64,000 nucleotides of DNA from assembly GCA_963682025.1 (NCBI GenBank), contig OY821517.1, positions 335,587,144-335,651,143 on the forward strand, written 5' to 3'. Every line of letters begins with the position of its first letter. Position 1 is the first letter of the stretch. Of the stretch, positions 22,836 to 37,100 are shown piece after piece. Position numbers and translations under genes: made by a program. Origin of the DNA: Cordilura impudica. Taxonomy: Eukaryota; Arthropoda; Insecta; Diptera; Scathophagidae. The notes below the pieces were generated by a model that worked only from the letters and a program-made list of their open reading frames with translations, was not told the DNA's origin and ran no database searches.

Positions 22836-25587
22836 TGGAGGATTTCATGTCAAGTGCACCAACTTTTGAAACCGATGTCTTCCGATCGGGATGAAATTTG
22901 CCAAGGTTAGTCCTATTGGATAGTAGTTTAGACACGATTTTTCAACAAGATCGGTCCAGATCTCTCTGAGTTAGAGGGGATCAAAATTTGACATTTTGGC
23001 CAAACAGGTGTTTTTTCTCATCCATGTAACTTATTACATATTGCTCTTAGAAAATTTTCTCCCAAAGAGTTTAGATAGCTATTTCTTCAATATTTCGGAA
23101 AAAAATACTTAAAAAAAAAAATTTTTAGACTTTTTTTTTGCTAAATTAAAGCATTGTTTGCCTTTTTTTCAAAAAGGGCATTTTTTTTTTATAAGAAAGC
23201 TTAGGATTTTTCCTTTAAGAGCTTTTTGGTCGCTTAGTGGGATGGGAGTGGGATATCTATCAAAATAAATGTTTTGTAACTCAAGACAACGGTTTTTCAA
23301 TTTTTCACAAATGCAAATGCAAAATTCAAAATAGAATTTTTTCCTATTTGTGTCTAAAACATTACAAATAAAACTTATACTGAGAAACTAGACAAACTAA
23401 ACTTTCCGAAGGTATATAACATACCTAACTAAAATTTTATACCCTCGATGCTTAATACCCAGAATATGTTAACCTCAGGAAAAAAAATCGCTTTTTTTCT
23501 ATAGAAATGTTGAAAAATTATTATTTTTTTATTTATTTTTAATAATAATTAAATTAATGTATAATAATAATAATATTAAAAATAAAAAGATAAATAATTT
23601 ATTAAAATTTAATCTTAATTGCATTAGATCCATTTATATCATAACTATTTTTATACTTAATTTATTGTAGCTGATGAAGTATTTAAGTCTTGTAAATTTT
23701 TAAATACCCAGTCTTTCATCCAGCTTTTTTGTCGCCTTTATTTACTGCGTTTTTTTTGTCAATCCTTTCTTGGCGTTACTAGGTTCAGCTGTTGATTTCG
23801 CTGCTGGTTTATTTGTTGTCTTTGGAAAGAAATCTCATTGAATAGAGGCAGAAAACTTTTTCAACTTGAGTCTTCCATCGACAAGCGGTATAAAAGCATG
23901 GTATTGAGCGGTGCCATCGATTGTTACCGCAGCATCGAATCTGCTCTTCAGTGTTTTCAATGTTTCCTGATGATCCTCTTTGCTACTAAAAACTATTTTA
24001 GTTTCTTTACAATAACTCTTTGCCCAATGGAATAAAGCAGTCGCATCTAAGATGCGATCTTGATGAGAGCACTGGAGGCTATACTTCGCTGCATTTTTTT
24101 TAGGGTTTGCTCCATTATCATCACATGCTCGTTTACCATGAGCAGTAGGATGAAAATGCCACTCAGCTGGCATTCCAAAATCTTTTTCATCGGCCATAAG
24201 TTTGCCAAGCTACTTTTGTTTTTAAAATGTTGACGAGCTCCGTCCGAAACGTAGTATACCTTCTTTACTGTAAATTTAGATTTTAGAAATTTTAGTATTC
24301 TCTTCTGATACTCATAAACTGCAACGGTATCATGTTTTAAATCGTCGGATATGATTGCCATACTTTTGTGTTCCAGTTTTTCATCTTTCATGTAGTAAAT
24401 AACTACTGTGAATATAGTTGCTTGGTCGTTATTGAAGTGGAATGCTTGTATGGCATCCTGAAGAACATATTTATAGTTTTCTGCGAAATCATATGAAATA
24501 ACGAATTCACCAGACTTCAAATGTATCTTCAAACCATTGCTCTTTGACTAAAAAGTCATGGTTTCTCAAGTTTAGCAATCCTGTACACATTTCTTCCACG
24601 AAATCATCCACATTTAAAATTATTGTTTTCAATGTGCATATGTCAGTCTGAATCCAAGAATCAAATTTGTCCTCCTCTATATATTCTCGATCTAAAGAGT
24701 TGATTAAATTTTCTTTGATGAATGTGGTTTTCGGGCAATTGGTACATTCACCTAAGTGGCAAGAAGTTGTTGCATTAGGACACATAGTCAATTTAAGGCA
24801 ATCGCGGTAATCGTGTAAATATTCTGCCGAATCATCTGTTAAATACTTTTAAGTTGATTTCCTTCAACATCAGTTTAACATTTTCATGGTAAATTTGGGT
24901 TAATTTCGTGACGCCAATTCTAACATCCTCGTGTTCAGATTGAAATGTTGCAAATAACTCTTTCAGGTTACATATAACCATTCTCTTCTGTTATGTTATG
25001 AAGGTATGTTACATACCTACGGAAAGGTTAATTTGTCTAGTTTCTCAGTATAAGTTTTATTTGTAAGGGTTTACACACAAAGAGGAAAAAATTCAAAATA
25101 GTGCATTTGTGAAAAATTGAAAAACCGTTGTCTTGAGTTAAAAAACATTTATTTTGATAGATATCCCACTCCCATTCCACTAAGCGACCAAAAAGCTCTT
25201 AGAGGAAAAATCCTAAGCTTTCTTATAAAAAAAAATGCCCTTTTTGAAAAAAGGCAAAAAATGCTTTAATTTAGCAAATAAAAAAAAAGTCTAAAATTTT
25301 TTTTTTTTTTAAGTATTTTTTTCCGAAATATTGAAGAAATAGCAATCTAAACTATTTGGGAGAAAATTTTCTTAGAGCAATAGGTAATAAGTTACATGGA
25401 TGAGAAAAAACACCTGTTTGGCCAAAATGTCAAATTTTGATCCCCTCTAACTCAGAGAGATCTGGACCGATCGTATTGAAAAATTGTGTCTAAACTACTA
25501 TCCAATAGGACTAACCTTGATGCAAATTTCATCCCGATCGGAAGACATCGGTTTCAAAAGTTGGTGCACTTGACATGAAACCCCCCA
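22836..25587 (-). mobile_element. Long-TIR DNA transposon, copy 1 (TA target duplication)
   Basis: The outer ends are TGGAGGATTTCATGTCAAGT and the complement of TGGGGGGTTTCATGTCAAGT, flanked by TA in a TA-rich target. The inverted repeats are about 600 bp each (22836-23430 and 24985-25587), leaving only about 1.55 kb in the middle, which holds one minus-strand gene. The full-length sister at 35408-38148 is 2741 bp with its gene on the plus strand. The superfamily is not assigned: a TA duplication with a non-mariner, cysteine-containing protein is unusual. Confidence 0.85.
23740..24981 (-). pseudogene. Transposase of the long-TIR element, copy 1
   Basis: A start at 24981 ([19 protein letters not shown]) sits immediately inside the right TIR. 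Blocks in order: [20 protein letters not shown] (cysteine/histidine cluster), [31 protein letters not shown] (first candidate aspartate), a [15 protein letters not shown] strand, [20 protein letters not shown] (second aspartate), [20 protein letters not shown] (candidate third acidic residue), and [17 protein letters not shown]. About 410 residues if frames are joined. At least two frameshifts (near 24515 and 24190) break it. The D..D..HGKxxCD pattern and an RNase H-like strand order suggest a DDE/D nuclease. I know similar proteins from arthropods and cnidarians but not their formal name. Confidence 0.7.
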
Positions 25588-25589
25588 TA

Positions 25590-27670
25590 TATATAAAATT
25601 TTTTGTATTAATCATTTTATTCAGTAGCTTTATTTTAAGTTATAGAAAATATAATTATTTAAAATTGAATTGTAATAGAAATAAGTGTTTTTATTTGACT
25701 GCCATATGTATTTTCTGGATTAATTAGGCCCAAAGGGCTTGTAATCTATAATGAACAAATAAATAAAAAGAATAATGATATAAATGTGAACTTAAACCAC
25801 TTTCGGATACATTTTTCGTCAAGAAGTTTTAATATTTCGGCTGGTAAATTGTCACAATGATTTATTATTTTTGGACAAATTAATTGCCTTAACAATTTCT
25901 GATTTTGTTTTCGTTGGACCGTCTAGATCCGAAATTTGTACCTCTTCGACATTTGTTGATCTAGATTCATCTGAGAATATATTTAATTTACAAGACGCCT
26001 CTGAGATGATTTCATTAGATTCATCTAGAAGAATATTTGAATTCATGTTTCTTCTGATACTGCACAATGCCTTTATCTTTTTGTGTAGATTTCAATCATC
26101 ATGATAAGTTTGTAGATGTTCGATTTCTATGCACTGTTGTTCTAACCACGCATTCTTTCTTCACGGATTTTTCTTCTGATAAGGCGTTGTAAACGGTTAT
26201 ATTCAAAATTATCATAGTTTCCGTATTTTCTCTTTTCATCTATCAGTAAAAATATTTATCGGTTATCCATTGTTGTTTGTGTTTTTTGCGTTTGAAACCA
26301 ATGTTATCCTTTGTTATTTCGTTTTACATAGATGTTGGCGTATCCCACAGTTCTATTGGGTCTAAATCTACATTCACCATATTCTCAAAGATTTCAGTTA
26401 TTTTTTGAGTTACAAAATCCTTATACTGTGGGTTTTTTAACTTTTCAGAATCTAAATTGGGATGCTTTTTTGATTTTTTTCACAAAATAAAGTTGTATTC
26501 TCCATTTCGCGCAGAGCAGTTTGTGATCCCATGGTACATCTGCTCCAGGATATTTTTTTGCATTGATGATTGACGAAGAAATTTTTTTATTTATTAGCAT
26601 ATAATCTATTTGGTTATGTACAATGTTGTGGGTGTTATCTAATGGTGGTATCCAGGTATACGATCTTCTGGGAGGTAATGAAAAAACTTATTTGTTATTT
26701 TAAAACCATATTCTTGGAAAAATTGTATTAACCGATCACCACGATCGTTTTGTTCTTCCAAACCAAAATCACCACTGACATCTTTTGTTTTTACTTTGCC
26801 CATCTTGATATTAAAAGCACCTATTATTATGTTTATATCTTGAGACTTTGTCAATTTTAAAACTTGAAATATATCAGCTTAAAACGTTTCTATTTTATTT
26901 TCGGCGCTATCTGCGGTAGGAGCATAAGCCCGTATTTTGTTTAGTTTTAAGGGTTTCGCACCTAATTTTCTTAGCATAGCCCTATCGGAAATTGGCATAA
27001 AATCCGTTACACTTCTCTTAATTTTTGGGCCAACTATGATAATTGTTACTATGATAATAGTACAACAGTAATATACTCTTGTATCACCCGTTTCACATTG
27101 GCCTGAATTTGGCAGCCAGGTTTTACTAATACTAAGAATGTCGATCTGCAATCTTTTAATTTCTCTGACGGCATTCAATAGCTTTCCTGACTTAAATAGG
27201 CTACGTACATTCCATGTAGCTAACTTAATTGAATGTTTGGTTTTATCTCCGGGCATTATTAGCTCCCTCGTATTGTCGGAGATTGAGGACTGTTGATTAT
27301 TTCCGTTCTGCATGTAAGTTACTAGGGAATTTTGTACTTCAGTGGTTTCCCGTTGCCTTCTGAAGGATCAGTATCAGCCACTCTTCCCGCACAATATGGG
27401 ACGGATGCTACAGAATGACCATTGGATACATGGATGGCGCGAATTACTCACCATGTCGTCAGGTCTCTGAGACCCTCCACGCTGACCGCTGGATTGTCTA
27501 CAGCTGCTTATTTAATTCGCAGCTACCCACATATCTGTGGGCCGTACTATTATCCACTACATATGACGGGTCTCGTAGCACCCAGCTGTGCTTCCCCAGA
27601 CATGAACTTTCTTTTACCTCTAAGGTTCCTTAAAGGTAAAAGAAAGTTTATTCCCCAGGGGGGGGAATAA
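25590..27670 (-). pseudogene. RTE-type LINE, 5' half with endonuclease
   Basis: From 27313 downward the minus strand reads IKLATWNVRSLFKSGKLLNA and LQIDILSISKTWLPNSGQCE, the N-terminal part of an apurinic-type endonuclease. IIIGAFNIKMGKVKTKDVSG and NDRGDRLIQFFQEYGFKITN (26639-26854) continue it, and TKTKSEIVKAINLSKNNKSL (25852-26067) leads into the reverse transcriptase. Stops and frameshifts are frequent. The less AT-rich 27331-27670 (with AGGTAAAAGAAAGTTTATTC and a run of G) is probably the LINE 5' untranslated end. Confidence 0.8.
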
Positions 27671-27863
27671 AATCACTTAAAAAGGAAAACGGAATGCGCC
27701 AATGTAGCGCTTTTTTATAATAAGCCCTAAATCGAGAAAATTCCCATTTTGGGTCGTCAAAGACGTTAAATCTAGACTGAAAATCGCGCAGCTGGCTGCA
27801 ATCTTACCTTGCACAAAGAAACAAACTTCTTAATCTCAAAAATAAATCTACAAGACTTTCGTA

Positions 27864-27869
27864 TTTATT
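27864..27869 (-). promoter_or_regulatory. Candidate Orco polyadenylation signal
   Basis: AATAAA on the minus strand about 240 bases after the Orco stop codon, within an AT-rich stretch that ends at the LINE boundary near 27670. Other A-rich hexamers lie nearby, so this is a candidate only. Confidence 0.35.
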
Positions 27870-28108
27870 AAAAATAAAATATATTATAACAAGAAACTTA
27901 ATTTAAAATTCATATTATTTGGTATTGCAAATTAAAAAATATTTTAAAATATTCCAATTTCTGTCGCTTTGCTCTTGTATGTATATGGCCGTGCGTGCAT
28001 AGAAGCTTTTATTCTAAATCTTAACTTTCCATCTGTTTTTGTTTTTATTGCTAACACAAATTTTGCTATTTGAAGATGTTGTTGTTGCATTAGGAATATT
28101 TGATGATT

Positions 28109-28159
28109 TTACTTGAGCTGCACCAACACCATGAAATATGTGACAACTGCGCCAAGAAC
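28109..28159 (-). CDS. Orco: Orco terminal exon
   Basis: The acceptor is TTCGTTTACAG before 28159. It encodes [16 protein letters not shown] and TAA, the invariant C-terminus that completes the pore helix. Too short to stand out as an ORF. Confidence 0.95.
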   Translation of the reverse strand, partial: VLGAVVTYFMVLVQLK

Positions 28160-31100
28160 CTGTAAACGAACGGAAAATTTTAAGAAAACTTTAGTTTTTA
28201 ACAAATTTCTGTCATATAAGATAAACGAGAAATAGATATCTTGATAATATCATTTACAAAGTGTACAATGTATCGTAATGTTCTTGTTAAATAATGCAGC
28301 TATAGTTTTTATTTTATTTTTATATTTTGAGAAAATAAAGATAGTGAGTTCTGGGGGGAAAAACTATATATATATATATATATTAAAGCAAACCCGAGTG
28401 ATACCCTACACTCTACTGTGGTCTTTATATAACTGTTTCAGTATAGAGGGAAATTCCTAATTACATGAAGCCATTAATAGTTTCCCTTAATTATTTTAAT
28501 ATGATTTTTGGTTTGAAAGACCTTGCAAAATCGAAGAGATGGCACTGGTAGTTTTAAAGAACTTTATCTTGACAGTTACTTTCTATCAATAGACTGCTTT
28601 CAGATTTTCAGTCCTATTTATGAGTGGTTTCATTTTTATTGCCGATTGAAGCAAATAACTTTTTTTTTTGTATATTCAGACAATGGAAAAAAATAGCAAA
28701 ACACCGAATGAAGTTAATGTTGTGCTGAATGAAGTTCGTGACAATATGTTACATATATTTTTAGGTCCTGGGACCAGGGTATACTTTTGTAAAGATTTTT
28801 GGCACCGTAATTTGAATCTGAATTGAGTATTTTTCCTATATAACAGGTATTCGCGAAAGCCTAAAAATGATATGTCACCTTTTCCAGATCTTCTAAAAGT
28901 ATCGGAAAGTAGTACTATTCCTCTTTAAAATATGTTATTTATTCTCGGTTAAAATATCCATTAAAACAGAATATATATTTGGTTAAACTTTAGACCCTGG
29001 TCATGATCGGTCCATTTTTGACCTCATCCCTATATAGAAATAGTTAGGTTAGGTTGACGAGCTATGTGTATACATAGCTCAAATCCGTTGTACCAAGGTA
29101 TACTTAAGCCAGAAGGTCAGCTTGCTGTGCACTCTATATCGTCACATTCATCCGGTTTCAGATGTGAATTTCCTGAGTGTTTTCCAGCTTATCCCCCTAA
29201 AACTCATCAGGCTCATCGTTGCATACGTGATGCAGGAGAGTAACAAAGATAGTGTTCTAGGGTTTCGTCATTCTCTCCGCGAAATCAACATGTGGCCGAT
29301 TCCGCCCATCCTATAAGGTGTAGGTGAGCCATCTGTTCAGAGTATTCAGTGAGAATTCCAATTACCCCACTAATTTCCCTTTTACTTAGGTTTAAGATTT
29401 CCCTATTGGAAGTGTCCCATAATATCTTTGTGACCTTACCTACGTCAGTTTCCTCCCAAATTGAGGCATGCGAACTGGTCGCCCAGTCCGCTAGTTTCAA
29501 TTTGAGAGAGTTAAAAGGTATTGGGTTTTCTAAATTGACTCTTTCCAAGAAAGAAACCTTCCTGGCTAGTTTGTCAGCAATCTCGTTTCCCATTATACCA
29601 CTGTGTCTTGGGATCCACACAATTTCAAGTCGGCTCTTTCTGGAGAAGTTTGTGGTCTCCTCTTTACTCTTTAGGATAGTCCTTGATCTAGTTTTGTCTG
29701 AAGATATCGCCCTGAAAGCCACTAGAATGCCCGTAAACATTTTCACGTTTCCGGGAATCCGCGCGTGTCAATATATCTAATACATTCCATTATCGTGACC
29801 AATTCAGCCTAAAAGATGGAGTTGTGGTCCGGAAGATGGAGGTATTTACTAGTAGAACGATCTTCATCATAGAAACTTATGCCAGTCTTACTATACAGAC
29901 TAGATCCCTCCGTATAGTAATGTGACCCTGGAACGTTTTGTAGAATATACCCGTTCATCCAGATTTTCCTGTCTGGTATCCGCATACTGCAGAGTGAGTT
30001 CATCAACACTTCCGCAATTCTATCACAGCTTATATTCACTGTGCCGAATCTCGGTACTTGGTACAAAATTGTTTGGTGTGTAGTCATATGGTCGGTGATA
30101 TGTTCCCCTATTATCCCTAATCGTAGCAGACCTGCTTGCCTCATATTAAATTCTAATTGCAATAGGGTATATAGGAAGAATGGTCTTTAAAGCCCTAGGA
30201 GATGTAGTCCGAATTGCACCACTGATTCTTATGCAGCAAAGGCGCTGTATCTTCTGGAGTTCTTTAATGTAGCATTTCCTATTCATTGATGCCCATATGA
30301 CTTCGGATATGTAAGTTAGAATAGGTCTAACGACGCTTGTGTATAGCCAATGTGTAATCCTCCAATAGCCCTTCGAAAAATGACCCATATCGGTGAGCTT
30401 TTTGTCACGAACTACCCCAAGATATATCACCGTTTGTGTGATTCTAATCCTTTGAATGAAGCATGTTTCAGTCTTCTCCGGATTCACATTAAGTTCCCTC
30501 GGCTGTGCACAGTTTTTTACTATATGGAGTGTATCCGATGCCCTTCTACATAGATTTCTACGATCTTTCCCCCTAAGCAGTATCACTACGTTATTTGCGT
30601 AGCAGACAGGTTCGTAATTTTAAGAAGAAACCACAAGAAATGGGATAAAATTCCCACTGCATTAGTCTCACAACAAACCCTGTCCCTTATTCTAATGCCA
30701 TGAGCCTCGCAACTTATCCATTTATTCCCTAGCATGTAACTGATCCATTCTCCCGGTCTATATGGAATTGGCCTACAGATTAGAGTAGCGTATGGGTTGA
30801 TATGTTATTAAAAGCTCCTTCTATATCAATAAATATAGCTAGGGTGAAGATCTTTGGATCAAAAGATCTATCGATGTGGTGAAGTACTTCCTGAAGCGCA
30901 GTTTTCACTGAGCGCTCCTTTAAATAAACATATTGTTTGAACCGCAGTAACTCATTTGGGATTTGAGATTCAACCATATTATCGATTATCCACTTCATGG
31001 ATTTAAGTAGTAACATGTTTCAGTTAGATGATTTTTGAAACGAACTAATTCTAGGTGTATAGAATATGAAATTTTCACACCCTACTACTTTCAAGAAAAC

Positions 31101-34100
31101 TTTTGGAAAAACTTTTACTGAAACATCACTTTTAATGCAATTTCTATTAAAATGTCAATCAGGGTTATTAACCTCCTTGCAAAGTTTGACGCGACTTTAA
31201 AAAAAAATAAAACACAGAACAACTTAACTGAAAAAGGTTTTGGTCCCATGAGTGTCTGCATATTTCGTTTAGCAAGTTGTCTTATATAAACATCCACAAA
31301 TGCTAGCAGTCAGCTACAACTACATCAACAATGATAAGCATTTATAACAATTTCATATTTTAAAAGCCCACATATGAACTTTACATATACATAGAACATA
31401 TGTTTATATGTATGTGAGTAAGCGCAGTTATGTTAATATACATATACAGTTTCTAATGTGAAAAGTTTAGAGTCAACATTTTTGCTACTAAATATCACTG
31501 TTCTTTGGAAGTCAAGTTAAAAAAATATATACAGGTTAAATTATGTATTGGTATGGGAATGCATGAGTGTGTGTTAAGGGTATTTACTTAGTTGACATGT
31601 TCTTTTTTTTTTAAGTCAAAAGAAGAACTTTACAAAAAAAGAACAAGAAAAATGAACAAATTAAAAAAACAAAACAATCGAAAAACATACCGAAGCAAAC
31701 AAATCCAATGAGACCGTAAAGAATTTTGCACCTGAAATGGACATTGCCTTCTGGCATTGTTGACAAACGATTTGCACAAACGTTTTGGCCTCCTCTGAAC
31801 CATCATACCAATGACATGAGTATGCAGCTTCCATAACGGATGAACTCTGTTAGTAAATAAAGAAGAAGAAGAACGAAAAAATAGAAAGGAAGACATCAAA
31901 AATAAAAGTATGATTTATTAGTTTTTTTTTTTTAGAAAATCGTTAACAATAACAAATGCACACAACCACTCATACTAATAGTTATACAATAAATACACTT
32001 GCTAGAAGAAGTATCCGTACACTTAAACATAAAAATTTGAAATATTGTTAATATTAAGCGCTTTCTACAATCTTTATCCACATTTCTCTTACATTACAAA
32101 ATTATTATAAAATATATACATGATCTCAAACCGAACAATAAAAACAAATTATTGCAATAAAAGCTCAAGAATTCATAACCAGAACATATTAATAAAAATT
32201 TCAATAAAATATTTACAATTACTAAATTTTTCCCATTGATACATTGGTAATACTACTTCTTTTTCAAAAAACTTGCGGAACTCTTAATCTTAATTTTTAT
32301 GTTTACAACCTAAAACACGAAGTATGACAACTGTAAGTACCGGAAAAAGTATTCGTACATTTATAATTAGTGAAATTCCACGAATTATGCATCGATGTAC
32401 TGGTATGGTACATCGATTTAATTTGTAATAGAAAACTTCTTTGATTATATTTCTTATGAAAACTTTGTTTTGAGATGAGACCCTAAATCAAAGGAATCGA
32501 TGCTGACTAAAGAAAAATTATACTAAAGCTTAGAAATGAGTAAATATTTTAGTGAAATAGCTCGGATCAGTGCAGTACGCCACACAGTGGAATCTGTGTG
32601 GAGAGCTTCGTGGATATCGCCCACGTCCATCGCCTACGGCCCATATACCCGAAGATGCATTTTACGACCCTAATTTTTATTTCGCCATTAAAAATCTTGT
32701 AACTTAACTCAAGTTGTCAGTAATATGAAGTAAGGATGTTTGCAAAGTTTTACAGAAATATGCCACGCCCAGCGCATATATAATCCAAAAAAGTTTTTTT
32801 ATTTACAAATTTTGTTATTGAAACAAACTGAAAAAGTTTTGCAATTCGGCTTAAAAGCTATAGGTGACAATATTTTTCCATGAAAAAACTAGCTGAAGCA
32901 ATATAAACGATATAATGACTGATAAATATTTTTACGTGTATGCAAATATAGACATTTATTCATCTTCTATCATTTCTTGAACATGTTTGAGGTTGACCTG
33001 TTATGCTAATAATGTAAGGATCTGACCACACAAGAAGGCGATGGAAAACATCAGTATTTGTTGCGACTCTGTTGCACTTTCAGAACAGTCTATACCTTCT
33101 ATTGTCCCTATTTCGAGCTTCTTCAGCTTCTTAAAACACATGAGCCTAAAAGTATTCACCATTTTATTTTATATCGCGTTTCTTCGAATTGCTGAAATGA
33201 AATTTCGTGTAACTTTTTTTTTTTATAAAATGTATAACTTTGTTTAACAGTATGCAATATTAACCGAATTTTATTGATGTGTAAACATCTATACGCGCAG
33301 GGGAGTAAAAACCTATTTCACAATACAATCACAAAAACAGCATAACCATGTACGTAAGACAAAATCCGTGTGTATCATTTTTGAAAACGAAAATTGGAAA
33401 TTGGAAAAAGAAAAATAAAAAATGAAAAATGAAAGATGAAATATGAAAACTGAAAAATAAAAAATGAAAATTGAAAAATAAAGAAAGAAAAATAAAAAGG
33501 GAAAAATGAAAAATGAAAAATAAAAAATTAAAAATGAAAAACGAAAAATAAGAAATGTAAAATAAAAGATGAAAAATTAAAAGTGAAAAATAAAAAATGA
33601 AAAATAAAAAGTGAAAAATGAAAAATAAAAAATGAAAAATAAAAAATAGAAAATTAAAAATAAAAAATGAAAAATAAAATACGAAAAATAAAAAATAAAA
33701 TATGAAAAATAAAAAACGAAATACGAAAAATTTAAAATAAAAAATTAAAAATAAAAAATGAAAAACGAATAATGAGAGATAAAAAATATAATGAAAATTA
33801 AAAAATTAAAAAGGAAAATTAAAAAATTAAAAACGAAAAACGAAAAATTAAAAATTTACCAGTTCAATTTTGTTCCCTTGTGTAATCGATATCCTATATC
33901 CTTGGTTTGCCTTTCGGTTTAAATTTATATAGAAAAATTTGACTTTTTTAAATCACTTCAAAGTTTTTAATGGAGATTTCAAGCTTATCGTTACGTATCG
34001 TTGCTTAAAATATGCACATAAATTCAAAAAAGGTTTTTTGGGTTAAAATGAAATGAAAGTGGGCTTAAAATAGTCTATTTTCGAAAATTAATTACAATAA

Positions 34101-37100
34101 TATTCTAAATTAGAGCTAACTTTGAAATTTCAATTAATTAATAAATAATAAGAATCTTGTCAGTTGAAGAACCAACCGAAAATGAAATAAAATTTAGAGC
34201 GCTTTTTAGATATAGGGAAAAAGGTGATGATATATTTAAAAATAGTTTACAAAAAATTAACTAATAGAACTATTTAGAAAAGAAATTCCATAAAACTGTT
34301 GTCAAAGAAGTCAACTGTGTTGGTTTTTTTCAAATTATTTAAGCTGACCTATCTCTTTGGATTGAGATTTGGAAGAATAACGAAGAAAAACCTTCTATCC
34401 GATTAAATTCCATAGCAATGCTCGGTGAAAATCCTTTTCCAACTCCATTTATTTTGTTACAAATTTTAATTCTCATTCCTGTCACAACAGCTTCCGCAAG
34501 AAGAAGCTATTCTACGTTTAGAAGGACTATAAGATACCTTCGTATATCGGAAGAAAAAAATATTTTTAGCTTCGAATAGGAAATTTGATTATTTTTTAAA
34601 TTGATCTCATAAAAAAACCTGTTTCTGAAAAAACAACCAAAGTTTACTTTTAACAATAAAAGGTAGGGAACAATGTATTCGGAATTATACCGACAAATGA
34701 ATTTCCATATTGGGCTTATACCTAAACTATTTGAATTGGTGGTTGAAACCAATTTTAAAAAATGTCTTTAAAATAGCGTTCGTCTTATAGAGGCTTGTAT
34801 AGCAAATATCAGACAGATGGATAGGCAGACGGATATTACTAAATCGTCTCAGAAAGTGATTCTGAGTCCATTGGTATAATAAAAGATGGGTCTAGGTCAA
34901 ATATTTTTCGTAGTCACAAACATCAGCCCAAAGTCATTATACCATGAACATACAGTGGTATATGGTGTAAAAACGTATGGACCTAGCAAATCTATAATAT
35001 TAACAGGCAAGGCGATTTATTGTGACCTCTTCTACGCTTTTAGTTGTCATCCGATTTTGACAAAAAATATACCATTTGAAAGGTATTTCAACTTTACAGA
35101 TGAGTTCAAGTCGATTTTTTTTGGAGTAATAATCATTTGAAGTTGCTACTAACATATAAATAAAACACATATATCTATATAGTGCTTGTGTGTATTTATT
35201 AAATTTGTTAATGTGTTTGCAAAAATTCTATATCAAAAAGCCTGTGTTTGGTTAGCATACATTTAGGCTCTTATAAAATTATGTATTACCAAACCCATTT
35301 ATATATCTTCTGTATGTTCAACAAATATTTAGAATGAAATTTAAAGAATTTTATTTAAAAGCTCACAATTTAATGAATTTTATTTAAATATTCCTAAATT
35401 TTATGTATGGGGGGTTTCATGTCAAGTGCACCAACTTTTGAAACCGATGTCTTCCGATCGGGATGAAATTTGCACCAAGATTAATCCTATTGGATAGTAG
35501 TTTAGACACAATTTTTCAATAAGATCGGTCTAGATCTCTCTGAGTTAGAGGGGATCAAAATTTGACATTTTGGCCAAACAGGTGTTTTTTCTCATCCATG
35601 TAACTTATTACCTATTGTTCTTGGAAAATTTTCTCCCAAATAGTTTAGATAGCTATTTCTTCAATATTTCGGAAAAAAATACTTAAAAAAAAAAAAATTT
35701 TAGACTTTTTTTTTTTGCTAATTAAAGCATTTTTTGCCTTTTTTTCAAAAAGGGCATTCTTTTTTTTTTTTTTTTCATAAGAAAGCTTAGGATTTTTCCT
35801 TTAAGAGCTTTTGGGTCGCTTAGTGGGATGGGAGTGGGATATCTATCAAAATAAATGTTTTGTAACTCAAGACAACGGTTTTTCAATTTTTCACAAATGC
35901 ACTACTTTGAATTTTTTCCTATTTGTGTGTAAAACCTTACAAATAAAACTTATACTGAGAAACTAGACAAATTAACCTTTCCGAAGGTATGTGACATACC
36001 TTCATAACATAACAGAAGAGAATGGTTATCTGTAACCTGAGTTATTTGCAACATTTCAATCTGAACACGAGGATGTTAGAATTGGCGTCACGAAATTAAC
36101 CCAAATTTACCATGAAAATGTTAAACTGATGTTGAAGGAAATCAACTTAAAGTATTTAACTGATGATTCGGCAGAATATTTACACGATTTCCGCGATTTC
36201 TTTAAATTGACTATGTGTCCTAATGCAACAACTTCTTGCCACTTAGGTGAATGTACCAATTGCCCGAACACCACATCCATCAAAGAAAATTTAATCAACT
36301 CTTTAGATCGATAATATATAGAAGAGGTCAAATTTGATTCTTGGATTCAGACTGACAGATGCACATTTAAAACAATCATTTTAAATGTGGATGATTTTGT
36401 GGAAGAAATGTGTACAGGATTGCTAAACTTGAGAAACCATGACTTTTTAGTCAGAGAGCAATGGTCATTCTTCAAGGATTTGAAGATACATTTGAAGTCT
36501 GTTGAATTCGTTATTTCATATGATTTCGCAGAAAACTATAAATATGTTTTTTAGGATGCCATACAAGCATTCCACTTCAATACCGACCAAGCAACTATAT
36601 TCACAGTAGTTATTTACTACATAAAAGATGAAAAACTGGAACACAAAAGTATAGCAGTCATATCCGACGATTTAAAACATGATACCGTTGCAGTTTATGA
36701 GTACCAGAAGAGAATACTAAAATTTCTAAAATCAAAATTTACAGTAAAGAAGGTATACTACGTTTCGGACGGAGCTCGTCAACATTTTAAAAACAAAAGT
36801 AGCTTGGCAAATCTTATGCCCATGAAAAAGATTTTGAATGCCAGCTGAGTGGCATTTTCATCCTACTGCTCATGGTAAAGGAGCATGTGATGGTATTGGA
36901 GCAAACCTTAAAAGAAATGCAGCGAAGTATAGCCTACAGTGCTGTCATCAACATCGCATCTTAGATGCGACTGCTTTATTCCATTGGGCAAAGAGTTATT
37001 GTAAAGAAACTAAAATAGTTTTTAGTAGCAAAGAGGATCATCAGGAAACATTGAAAACACTGAAGAGCCGATTCGATGCTGCGGTAACAATCGATGGCAC

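Noticed and set aside
31630..31899. 89-codon minus frame across an Orco exon
   Set aside because: The true frame is another one, which gives the conserved Orco sequence between an AG acceptor and a GT donor. The longer frame runs into intron.
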